11,446 nucleotides of DNA from PWND01 sp964601515 (GTDB lineage: Bacteria > Bacteroidota > Bacteroidia > Bacteroidales > UBA7960). How positions within the stretch are numbered: position 1 is the first letter of the stretch; each line of letters begins with the position of its first letter. Made by a program: the position numbers and the translations under genes. This document shows, piece by piece, positions 4,723 through 11,446 of the stretch. The notes below the pieces were generated by a model. The model saw only the letters and a list, made by a program, of their open reading frames with translations. It was not told where the DNA came from and made no database searches. The stretch is from positions 1 to 11,446 of the forward strand of contig CAZRNU010000096.1 of assembly GCA_964601515.1 (NCBI GenBank). The letters are read 5' to 3'.

Positions 4723-6921
4723 ATGCCGTTAATTTTTTGGTTAGTTCCGACCGGTGCCATTTTGGCTTTAACATTTGCTTACATATTTTTCAAGCAAATG
4801 ATGAAACACGATGAAGGAACTGACACGATGAAAAAGATTGCTGCCCATGTACGTAAAGGAGCATCTGCTTACTTACGTCAGCAGTACAAAGTAGTAATTA
4901 TTGTGTTCGTTATTATCACAATAATTTTTTCAATTTTGGCTTATGGATTAGGCGTTCAGAATCCATGGGTACCATTCGCATTCATCACAGGTGGTGCGTT
5001 TTCAGGTTTGGCCGGGTTCTTTGGAATGAAAGCCGCTACTTTTGCATCTGCACGTGTAGCAAATGCCTGCAGAACTTCACTTAACGCAGGTTTACGCCTG
5101 GCTTTCCGCAGTGGAGCAGTTATGGGACTTGTTGTTGTTGGTCTTGTGCTTCTCGATATTTCCATTTGGTTTGTGGTTCTTGACTATTTCATTGCAGATA
5201 GCGTTGTTAATGGTATAAGCGATGGCTATAAACTAATGACTATCAGTGCAGTTATGCTAACTTTTGGCATGGGTGCTTCTACACAAGCTCTTTTTGCTCG
5301 TGTTGGTGGTGGTATTTATACTAAAGCTGCTGATGTTGGCGCCGACCTTGTTGGTAAAGTTGAAGCTAATATTCCTGAAGATGACCCACGTAATCCGGCA
5401 ACAATTGCAGACAACGTTGGCGACAATGTTGGTGATGTTGCAGGTATGGGTGCCGACCTCTTTGAATCTTTTGCTGCTTCTATTCTTGCATCTGCACTTC
5501 TTGGAGCTGCTGCTTATATGAAAGACAGTACTCTTCAGTTTAATGCAGTTATTGCTCCTATGTTAATTGCTTCTATTGGAACTATCCTTTCTATTTTAGG
5601 TGTATTTATGGTTAGAACAAGAGAAGGGGCTACTCAAAAACAACTTCTTAAATCTTTAGGTTTAGGTGTTAACGTTAGTGCTGTTTTAATTGTTATTGCT
5701 TCGTATCTTGTATTGCATTTTCTTGGATTACCGATTGGACTTTGGGGTTCTATTGTAATTGGACTTGTTGCAGGTATTGGAATTGGTCAGTCTACTGAAT
5801 ATTTTACAGCTTCTGCTTATAAGCCAACGCAAAAAATTGCAGCTTCAAGCTCAACAGGTCCTGCTACCGTTATTATCAGTGGCGTTGGAACAGGTTTGAT
5901 TTCTGCTGCTGTTCCACTTGGAATTATTGTAGTTGCTATTACTCTGGCATTTGGCTTTGCGTCTAACTTCGTATTCAGTGCAGCTACTTTAAATATAGGC
6001 CTATATGGAATAGGTATCGCCGCTGTTGGAATGCTTTCTACTTTAGGAATTACATTGGCAACTGATGCTTATGGTCCTATTGCAGATAATGCAGGGGGTA
6101 ACGCTGAAATGAGTAAATTAGGGCCGGAAGTTCGCAAACGTACAGATGCTCTTGATGCTCTTGGAAATACAACTGCAGCAACAGGTAAAGGATTTGCTAT
6201 TGGAAGTGCTGCTCTTACGGCTCTTGCTCTTTTAGCTTCTTATTTTGAAGAAATAAGAATGATGTTTGTTAAATTCCTTGACAAACCACTTGAGCCTATA
6301 AATGGTGTTCCTGCAAAAGAAGCTCAGTTTATTGATTTTGTTCATCATTATGAAATTCAGCTAATGAATCCTATCGTTATTGTTGGTATTTTCTTAGGTG
6401 TAATGGCAGTGTTCTTATTCAGCGGTATGACAATGAATGCGGTAGGACGTGCTGCTCAGAAAATGGTTGACGAAGTTCGCCGTCAGTTTAAGTCTATCCC
6501 GGGAATTATGGAAGGCACTGCTGAGCCTGATTACGCAAAGTGTGTTGAAATTTCCACCAAAGGAGCTCAAAAAGAAATGCTTGCTCCATCTCTTATTGCT
6601 TTATTAATTCCTGTTGTTGTAGGATTGGTATTTGGAGTTGCAGGTATTGCAGGATTACTAATTGGTACAATCTCCAGCGGTTTTGCGCTTGCTATCTTTA
6701 TGGCAAACGCAGGTGGTGCATGGGATAATGCCAAGAAATATGTAGAAGAAGGACATTTTGGGGGTAAAGGCTCTGACAATCACAAAGCCACTGTTATTGG
6801 CGATACTGTAGGTGATCCTTTTAAAGATACTTCAGGCCCAAGTTTGAACATTCTTATCAAACTAATGGTTATGGCCTCTGTTGTAACAGTAGGTGTTGCA
6901 GTTTCTTATCATTTGCTGTAA
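4723..6921 (+). CDS. hppA: K+-dependent membrane ion-pumping pyrophosphatase, probably Na+ or Na+/H+ translocating
   Basis: Hydrolyses cytoplasmic PPi and uses the energy to pump cations outward across the inner membrane. The 732-residue, roughly 16-helix protein has all family signatures: DVGADLVGKVE (204-214), EDDPRNPATIADNVGDNVGD (219-238) and a C-terminal DNHKATVIGDTVGDPFKDTSGP (685-706), whose Asp residues hold Mg-PPi. GNTTAATGKG (481-490) has Ala485 and Gly488, where K+-independent H+ pumps have Lys and Thr, so K+ dependence is expected. Glu248 in GADLFES is at the gate position used by Na+-transporting members such as that of Thermotoga maritima. T89, F93 and D145 appear to fit three of the four residues I recall as the Na+,H+ co-pumping signature of Bacteroides vulgatus; the fourth (Met, perhaps M178) needs alignment. 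hppA is probably a single-gene unit, with a strong SD in front and a hairpin terminator behind. Confidence 0.97.
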   Translation: MPLIFWLVPTGAILALTFAYIFFKQMMKHDEGTDTMKKIAAHVRKGASAYLRQQYKVVIIVFVIITIIFSILAYGLGVQNPWVPFAFITGGAFSGLAGFFGMKAATFASARVANACRTSLNAGLRLAFRSGAVMGLVVVGLVLLDISIWFVVLDYFIADSVVNGISDGYKLMTISAVMLTFGMGASTQALFARVGGGIYTKAADVGADLVGKVEANIPEDDPRNPATIADNVGDNVGDVAGMGADLFESFAASILASALLGAAAYMKDSTLQFNAVIAPMLIASIGTILSILGVFMVRTREGATQKQLLKSLGLGVNVSAVLIVIASYLVLHFLGLPIGLWGSIVIGLVAGIGIGQSTEYFTASAYKPTQKIAASSSTGPATVIISGVGTGLISAAVPLGIIVVAITLAFGFASNFVFSAATLNIGLYGIGIAAVGMLSTLGITLATDAYGPIADNAGGNAEMSKLGPEVRKRTDALDALGNTTAATGKGFAIGSAALTALALLASYFEEIRMMFVKFLDKPLEPINGVPAKEAQFIDFVHHYEIQLMNPIVIVGIFLGVMAVFLFSGMTMNAVGRAAQKMVDEVRRQFKSIPGIMEGTAEPDYAKCVEISTKGAQKEMLAPSLIALLIPVVVGLVFGVAGIAGLLIGTISSGFALAIFMANAGGAWDNAKKYVEEGHFGGKGSDNHKATVIGDTVGDPFKDTSGPSLNILIKLMVMASVVTVGVAVSYHLL

Positions 6922-6936
6922 CAATCTATTTTATAT

Positions 6937-6978
6937 AAAAAAACCCCTGTAACATTAGCTGCAGGGGTTTTTTGTTTT
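6937..6978. terminator. Bidirectional intrinsic terminator between hppA and the converging T9SS gene
   Basis: CCCCTG (6944-6949) pairs with CAGGGG (6962-6967). The stem is extended by A7 on the left (6937-6943) against T6 on the right, with a loop of about 12 nt. A T-rich tract follows on both strands, so it works in either direction. It starts 16 bp after the hppA stop and ends 2 bp before the stop codon of the minus-strand gene. Confidence 0.92.
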
Positions 6979-6979
6979 A

Positions 6980-8752
6980 TCACCTCACCACTATCTTCTC
7001 CGCTTTCAAAATATGCCCTTGTGAGAAAATGTACGCTAGGTATGTGCCCGGTGTTAAGTTTTTGACAGATACCTGAAGCTCATTGCCTTCAAAATGTTTT
7101 GTGAGCATACCTCTGCCTGACAAATCGCTTATAAAAAGTGTTTTTTTATGGCTTTCGATATTTGGTCTGTCAATCTTTATGTTTAGCAAATCTGCTGCAG
7201 GATTTGGGAAAAACGTAATAAGTGAATCATACTCCCACTCAGCAATATTATCGTGAAGATGACAACCCGATTTGTAGCAGCCGTATGTATCTAGTGTAAG
7301 AAACAACCCCGCCCAATAAAAAACACCATAATAAAAAGGAGGATAATACGGGGACGGATTGTATGAACCACACACTGATTCAAATCTGCCGGATATAAAA
7401 ATGTTTTCTTCATTATTTATTATGTTATTAATCCATGCGACATTTATACAATTATAGGCATAATTTTTCTTGTCTATTTCAAAAACTCTAACCCAGACAG
7501 GCTCTAATTCTGAAGTAACTTTAAGCAAAAAACCACGACCTATTGGATAATCCGGAACTGAAGTATAAATCCCTACAATTAAATATGAATTATCCGCATT
7601 TTTTATTGTTTGAAATGGGCTATACCATGGCTTAGCTAGTGCCGGGTCTTCATGAATACCACCGTATTGATTTCCATCCCAAGTATATATATGCGCTGAC
7701 AGAAAATCTATAAGGCTTTTTTCTTGTAATGTATTGCCTTCGCTGTCAATTACTCTCAAGTGAAGACCGGTGTTTTCGTGAAACACATAACCCTGATAAT
7801 CGTCATAAGTAGGATAATCACAACAATCATCGTATGCAAGCAGGTATTTATCATCTTCCATTGCGGTTATTGTATAATTAAAACTGCTAGAATTGCTGCT
7901 TTTTCTGATTATTTTTTCCCACATAAGGCTTCCGTCGTTTCTATCAAATTTAAACAGGCGATTTCTGTAATAAACATGCCTGCTCCAAGGATCATAATAT
8001 CTTAGGTTTGCTAAATAATCCCCATCCTCAGTAACCTCAAAATCATAAATGTATGCGGTCCAATAATCAACCTGACCAAATTCGGTACTCCACCTTACAT
8101 TAAACAAGCTGTCGGTTTCCATAATAACATGATTGCTGGGGTATGATTTGTGATATCCTATGATTAATGTATCAGGAGCAATATACTGAATTAAAGTTAT
8201 TGGACAGTATGCTAAAACAGGATCTAAAGTGTCAATTTTGATTATGCTATCTAGATTTGAACTTAATGTAAATATCATTGGATGTAATATAGGTTGGTCA
8301 GAATTCTCAAGAGGATCCTTTTCTAATGAGTAGGGTTTAAACTTTTGGTAGCTTTTCTCACTAAATGAGTATTGTTTACTCGAACTAATTCTTTCTCCAT
8401 GTCCACCTATAAGAAATCTGCCATCAGGTAACCTACAAACTCCATGATGAGTAGCTTCTCTTAATGGTTCTATTTGGTAACCTGTATTAAGGTCATTGAA
8501 ATTAAATGTAACAGAATCAACATATTGTCCTTCCATATTAAAATAATGCATTTTCAATGTGTTTGGACGATATGTGTTTTCTTCTTCCACAAAAGACCAA
8601 TCATGCATAATGAACACCATTGTTGCACTATCAAGTTGAATAAGGTTTTTCGCATGTGCTCCAGTAACCAATTGCCAGTATTCGTCTTCTTGTGCATTAG
8701 ATTGATGTGTGCAAATTAGTATAAGGAGTGATATTAATGTCAGGTTTTTCAT
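6980..8752 (-). CDS. Secreted T9SS type A sorting-domain protein with beta-propeller-like repeats
   Basis: The product has 590 residues. Residues 1-20 (MKNLTLISLLILICTHQSNA, then QE) are a Sec signal peptide. Residues about 514-590 form a type A T9SS sorting domain: FFPNPAADLLNI, then LSGRGM, LTPGTYLAYI and a final KAEKIVVR. It should be exported and released or anchored at the cell surface by the type IX system. The body is rich in Tyr and Asp and has blade-like motifs with a central Trp: SLFNVRW (215-221), DGSLMW (273-278) and LEPVWVRVF (416-424). This suggests a beta-propeller, by inference. A Cys pair sits in CYKSGCHLH (492-500). No catalytic motif is seen, so function is unknown. The longer frame back to 8887 adds 45 residues read from a repeat element and is rejected. 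The stop lies 2 bp beyond the shared terminator. Confidence 0.87.
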   Translation of the reverse strand: MKNLTLISLLILICTHQSNAQEDEYWQLVTGAHAKNLIQLDSATMVFIMHDWSFVEEENTYRPNTLKMHYFNMEGQYVDSVTFNFNDLNTGYQIEPLREATHHGVCRLPDGRFLIGGHGERISSSKQYSFSEKSYQKFKPYSLEKDPLENSDQPILHPMIFTLSSNLDSIIKIDTLDPVLAYCPITLIQYIAPDTLIIGYHKSYPSNHVIMETDSLFNVRWSTEFGQVDYWTAYIYDFEVTEDGDYLANLRYYDPWSRHVYYRNRLFKFDRNDGSLMWEKIIRKSSNSSSFNYTITAMEDDKYLLAYDDCCDYPTYDDYQGYVFHENTGLHLRVIDSEGNTLQEKSLIDFLSAHIYTWDGNQYGGIHEDPALAKPWYSPFQTIKNADNSYLIVGIYTSVPDYPIGRGFLLKVTSELEPVWVRVFEIDKKNYAYNCINVAWINNIINNEENIFISGRFESVCGSYNPSPYYPPFYYGVFYWAGLFLTLDTYGCYKSGCHLHDNIAEWEYDSLITFFPNPAADLLNIKIDRPNIESHKKTLFISDLSGRGMLTKHFEGNELQVSVKNLTPGTYLAYIFSQGHILKAEKIVVR

Positions 8753-8800
8753 TTTGTTTTTTTTAACTTGTATTTCATTACTGTTTTGGGAAACTATCGG

Positions 8801-8926
8801 GATTTCTCCCTGCGGTCGAAATGACAGACTATTAAATGGTTTTAGAGTAGATGGGGTTGGGGGCGGCTTCGCCGCCACTAACCCCACTCCAGAAACCGCC
8901 TGTCATTCCGAACGAAGTGAGGAATC
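8801..8926. repeat. REP/REPIN- or MITE-like palindromic element
   Basis: The arms 8801-8827 and 8900-8926 are 27 bp inverted repeats matching at 22 of 27 positions. Between them is a strong hairpin (8852-8886). The right arm (CTGTCATTCCGAACGAAG onwards) and left arm belong to a sequence type I recall as widely dispersed in Bacteroidota and other genomes. Translated, the arms give the well-known phantom peptides CHSERSEESRF and FRPQGEIP. The element fills about half of the 264 bp gap between two tandem minus-strand T9SS genes. No transposase is present in the window. Confidence 0.78.
8852..8886. repeat. GC-rich hairpin at the core of the palindromic element
   Basis: TGGGGTT (8852-8858) pairs with AACCCCA (8880-8886), and GGCGGC (8862-8867) pairs with GCCGCC (8871-8876) around a TTC loop. 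A 3x3 internal loop (GGG/ACT) separates the stems. The 13 paired bases contrast with the AT-rich surroundings. It could end transcription or protect the mRNA of the upstream gene, but no long T-tract follows. Confidence 0.75.
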
Positions 8927-9016
8927 GCGTTTTAAATGTCACTTACAATTAATTTTTTTTACGGGGCATTATTAACTGTTTTATTGTTCTTCATTAGACA
9001 GTAATTATCAACCTAG

Positions 9017-11446
9017 TTATTTTGTAATTATAAAGTTAATGTTTTTAGATTTAGTTCCATAATTAAAAATGGCTGTATATGTACCCGACATCCATCCTGA
9101 AACTGAAATATTCAAACTACTGCAACCGCTTCTTTCTGAATTTGAATACATGAGGGTTCCATTAGAATTATAAATATCGATGGTTGCATTTAAGCTTTTT
9201 TCGTTTTCAACACACCAGTTTATTGAAATGTTGTCTTGGGCAGGATTTGGATATAGGTAAACAGACTGCATATTGTCCACATCAATAAAGTCTGATGAAT
9301 CTAACTCTGTAAAAACATAAGCTGTTTCAGATTTTATTTCATTTTCTAATTCCGGAAAATAAATTGGCTCATTATATTCAATGGCTTCGTTCATCAATAA
9401 TATTGCAATGGCTTTGCCCGCAACCCTGCTGTCGGAATCAATAAAAGATTCAAGAGCTTCTAACGTTTCAGCCGAAAGGTTAGTATATCCCGGCGACTCT
9501 TCAAGGTTTACCTGTTGTAGCAGTGAATAAAAAGAAATATAATCCAAGTGATTTTCAGCACTATTGCTCTCTAAAACAGAATATTCAGCATCAATAGAAC
9601 TAAGCAGTTGCATACCTTGATCATATTCTCCCTTTTCAAAAAGTTGCTCTGCCAATAAATACTTGTACCTCACATCATCAATAGAAGCAAGAATATCCTC
9701 TACTGCCGGAGCATCTTCCCAACCTTCCGTTTCCTGAATTTTGTTTATTAAAATTTCATTCAATGCCAATTCATAATTAGTTTTATAAAAGGCTTGTTCT
9801 TGCTCAAGAAGTTCCTTTTCTCCAAAATAATCAAGTCCTTCATCAATTTTTTTTCTCATTGGCGGAGGAAGAGGGATGTTTCTGCTGTTAAGCTTTTCTA
9901 CAACCATCTCAAGCTTAGGTGCTTGGGGGCTTTGTACTAATACATTTCTAATCATCACATTTGTAAACCCTTTCTCTTTTGCAGCAAGAGAGGCAAGTAC
10001 ATCTTCAGACAAAAATGGAGCTATTTCCATAAGATAATTATATAATGAAATGTTTGTAGCCGGACCTGATTCTTCAATGCTTCTTTTTAAATCTACTGAA
10101 TTACCGGCATCTACAAGTGCTCTTAAGCTAAGGGTTGTCTCTTCATACTTTGTAAGCGAATAATCTTTATCAAGTACAACTTCTTCATATGGTTTTACAA
10201 CCATTGCTTTATCAGGGCAGGAAATATCACCGCCATAGATCATATCTGGATTACTCCACAAAGTAATTTTATCTTCGCTATAAATTAGAGGCACAACCCT
10301 TGGTTCTGATGCCGGATTGTGATGAAAGTAAGAAATATTTCCACACTCAGAGTCAACAACGAAATTGCTAAGAAGCACACTTTGGTTGTGTCCAAAAAGA
10401 TTGCCTGCAAGAGATGCATTGCTATTTCCATATCCTTGCAATTCTCTAATTCCCGGAATTCTGCTTCTTGGTACATACTTAACATGGAAATCGTAGTAAT
10501 TTCTATCTAAATTGTTGCAATGTAATAGCAAGCCTTTGTTATTAGCTAAGCCCTTATTATTTCCTTGAGCTTGAATGCCAATCATTAATCCGGAAAACTC
10601 ATTTCTGTACAATTCGTTTGTAAAGTCGCCTGTATGACGCAATACTATTCCTACAGGGCCGCAAGTAGGGGTTGTTTCTGGAGGCCTTGCTGTTACTTCA
10701 AACTGATTGTTATCAATTCTATAATTAGTAGAATAATTAATATAGAGGCCATAATTAACATCAGAGCAATCATCATTATTGTCAAAGGAAAAGGATGGTT
10801 TCACATAAAAAGTATTATTTCTTATCTGAACGTTATCAACCATATTCATATAAACGCCCCTATTACCATTAAAAGTGGAATTTGTAATATTAAAGGTATG
10901 ACTTGAATTAGGAGATTGTGCGTATATACCGTATTGTAAGCCTGAAAAACTACATTGATTAACATTAAATGATGCATCATAGGCTAATATTCCATCTCGC
11001 TTCTTTGTACTGGGATTCCTGAAAACACAGCTTGAAAACCTAACACCTTTCACGCTCCACATAGAAACATTGCTTATATGTGTTTCATGAGGAGTGTCAC
11101 TAGTTGTTTCAAAAGTAACTCCCCTAAAAAACGAAATGTTGTTTATTTCGTTATTGTTAGCATCAAAGTTTTGATATGCTAAAAACTCAACATTCCTCCA
11201 GTTGTTTCTAAAAATTGCATCTGTAGCTTGAACTATTCCGCCATTGCCATCCCAATTATTAACCAAGTTCCTGGTTGTAACAGCATTTATAGCATTTTCA
11301 ATTATAGCACCGTTTTTTAGAATTAAAGCGCCTTGCTTAGTAAATAATTGTGGTTTTGTTCGGTCGCCTTCTACGTAGATGCCTTGCCAGGTATCGCCTA
11401 CTGGATTAGTAATAATGCCGCCATCAACGATAAGTTTAGCACCCGG
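9017..11446 (-). CDS. Secreted parallel beta-helix protein with helical domain and T9SS type A sorting domain (partial, N-terminus outside window)
   Basis: The frame is open from the right edge to the TAA at 9017-9019, giving 809 visible residues without a start. A TTG at 11266 is only an internal Leu codon; the reading frame continues unbroken for 60 codons beyond it (for example GDTWQGIYVEGD). Visible residues 1 to about 370 show short repeats such as GVRFSSCVFRN, NQCSFSGLQYGIYA and VQIRNNTFYV, typical of a right-handed parallel beta-helix as in pectate-lyase-like and NosD-like proteins. Residues about 435-710 are predicted helical and acidic, with a TPR-like phrase YLLAEQLFEKGEYDQGMQLL. 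Residues 731-809 are the sorting domain: LYPNPAQDNISINW, WMSGTYTAIF, final INFIITK. Expected location is the cell surface or outside. No catalytic residues are recognisable; adhesin or glycan-binding roles are possible but unproven. Confidence 0.88.
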   Translation of the reverse strand, partial: PGAKLIVDGGIITNPVGDTWQGIYVEGDRTKPQLFTKQGALILKNGAIIENAINAVTTRNLVNNWDGNGGIVQATDAIFRNNWRNVEFLAYQNFDANNNEINNISFFRGVTFETTSDTPHETHISNVSMWSVKGVRFSSCVFRNPSTKKRDGILAYDASFNVNQCSFSGLQYGIYAQSPNSSHTFNITNSTFNGNRGVYMNMVDNVQIRNNTFYVKPSFSFDNNDDCSDVNYGLYINYSTNYRIDNNQFEVTARPPETTPTCGPVGIVLRHTGDFTNELYRNEFSGLMIGIQAQGNNKGLANNKGLLLHCNNLDRNYYDFHVKYVPRSRIPGIRELQGYGNSNASLAGNLFGHNQSVLLSNFVVDSECGNISYFHHNPASEPRVVPLIYSEDKITLWSNPDMIYGGDISCPDKAMVVKPYEEVVLDKDYSLTKYEETTLSLRALVDAGNSVDLKRSIEESGPATNISLYNYLMEIAPFLSEDVLASLAAKEKGFTNVMIRNVLVQSPQAPKLEMVVEKLNSRNIPLPPPMRKKIDEGLDYFGEKELLEQEQAFYKTNYELALNEILINKIQETEGWEDAPAVEDILASIDDVRYKYLLAEQLFEKGEYDQGMQLLSSIDAEYSVLESNSAENHLDYISFYSLLQQVNLEESPGYTNLSAETLEALESFIDSDSRVAGKAIAILLMNEAIEYNEPIYFPELENEIKSETAYVFTELDSSDFIDVDNMQSVYLYPNPAQDNISINWCVENEKSLNATIDIYNSNGTLMYSNSERSGCSSLNISVSGWMSGTYTAIFNYGTKSKNINFIITK
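10530..10561 (-). repeat. Short 18 bp-period tandem duplication inside the beta-helix gene
   Basis: AAGCCTTTGTTATT (10530-10543) and AAGCCCTTATTATT (10548-10561) match at 12 of 14 positions, 18 bp apart. They encode NNKGLA then NNKGLL in the protein. This looks like a six-codon duplication at the edge of the beta-helix region, which keeps the frame. Confidence 0.5.

Noticed and set aside
5264..5521. Leu-rich 85-residue open frame inside hppA (+ strand, other frame)
   Set aside because: It is a frame-shifted reading of the highly conserved hppA substrate-binding region; low-complexity Leu/Val content is a by-product.
8753..8887. N-terminal extension of the T9SS protein
   Set aside because: It is translated repeat DNA (SFRPQGEIP) placed before a complete signal peptide that starts at 8752.
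8709..8975. Plus-strand 88-residue open frame
   Set aside because: It overlaps the true signal peptide region antisense and runs through the palindromic element (CHSERSEESRF); it has no sign of being a real protein.
8970..9007. Weak inverted repeat ATTAACTGT/ACAGTAAT just after the beta-helix gene as its terminator
   Set aside because: The loop is about 20 nt, one base is bulged and no T-tract follows on the minus strand, so chance pairing is likely.
11264..11266. TTG at 11266 as start of the beta-helix gene
   Set aside because: The frame stays open to the window edge with beta-helix-like sequence (GDTWQGIYVEGD), so the gene is simply cut by the window.
1..11446. CRISPR array, prophage, integrase, toxin-antitoxin or restriction system
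   Set aside because: No regularly spaced repeats, tRNA or attachment site, or relevant protein families were found on either strand.

Overview
The window is a chromosomal stretch from a low-GC member of the Bacteroidota, most likely class Bacteroidia. Three things point there. Two secreted proteins end in type IX secretion (T9SS) type A sorting domains. Several genes have TAnnTTTG boxes upstream, the -7 motif of the Bacteroidota primary sigma factor. Most starts lack a Shine-Dalgarno sequence. No phage, CRISPR, transposase, tRNA or rRNA gene is visible.

Left part (1-4447). A + strand gene, cut by the left edge, ends at 492. It runs head-on into a minus-strand cluster read from right to left: a bifunctional-nuclease (DUF151/UVR) protein, a concentrative nucleoside transporter with an unusual lipoprotein-like N-terminal domain, thymidylate synthase (thyA) and dihydrofolate reductase (folA). 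The last three form a thymidylate module. The transporter brings in nucleosides, ThyA makes dTMP and oxidises methylene-THF to DHF, and FolA regenerates THF. thyA has a well-formed Bacteroidota promoter of its own, and folA probably depends on it.

Middle (4448-6978). A 275 bp divergent intergenic region precedes hppA, a 732-residue membrane pyrophosphatase. Its residues indicate the K+-dependent class, probably pumping Na+ or Na+ plus H+. hppA ends at a strong hairpin terminator that also suits the gene converging on it.

Right part (6980-11446). Two minus-strand genes encode secreted T9SS cargo: a 590-residue protein with beta-propeller-like motifs, and the C-terminal 809 residues of a beta-helix protein that runs off the right edge. 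Between them lies a non-coding inverted-repeat element of the REP/REPIN or MITE kind, which creates false open reading frames on both strands.

Most of the window is housekeeping, and I see no clear new multi-gene system. The best leads are an identical 14-mer placed alike in the two promoters of the nuclease/nucleoside-transporter pair, the lipidated transporter fusion, and the palindromic repeat element.
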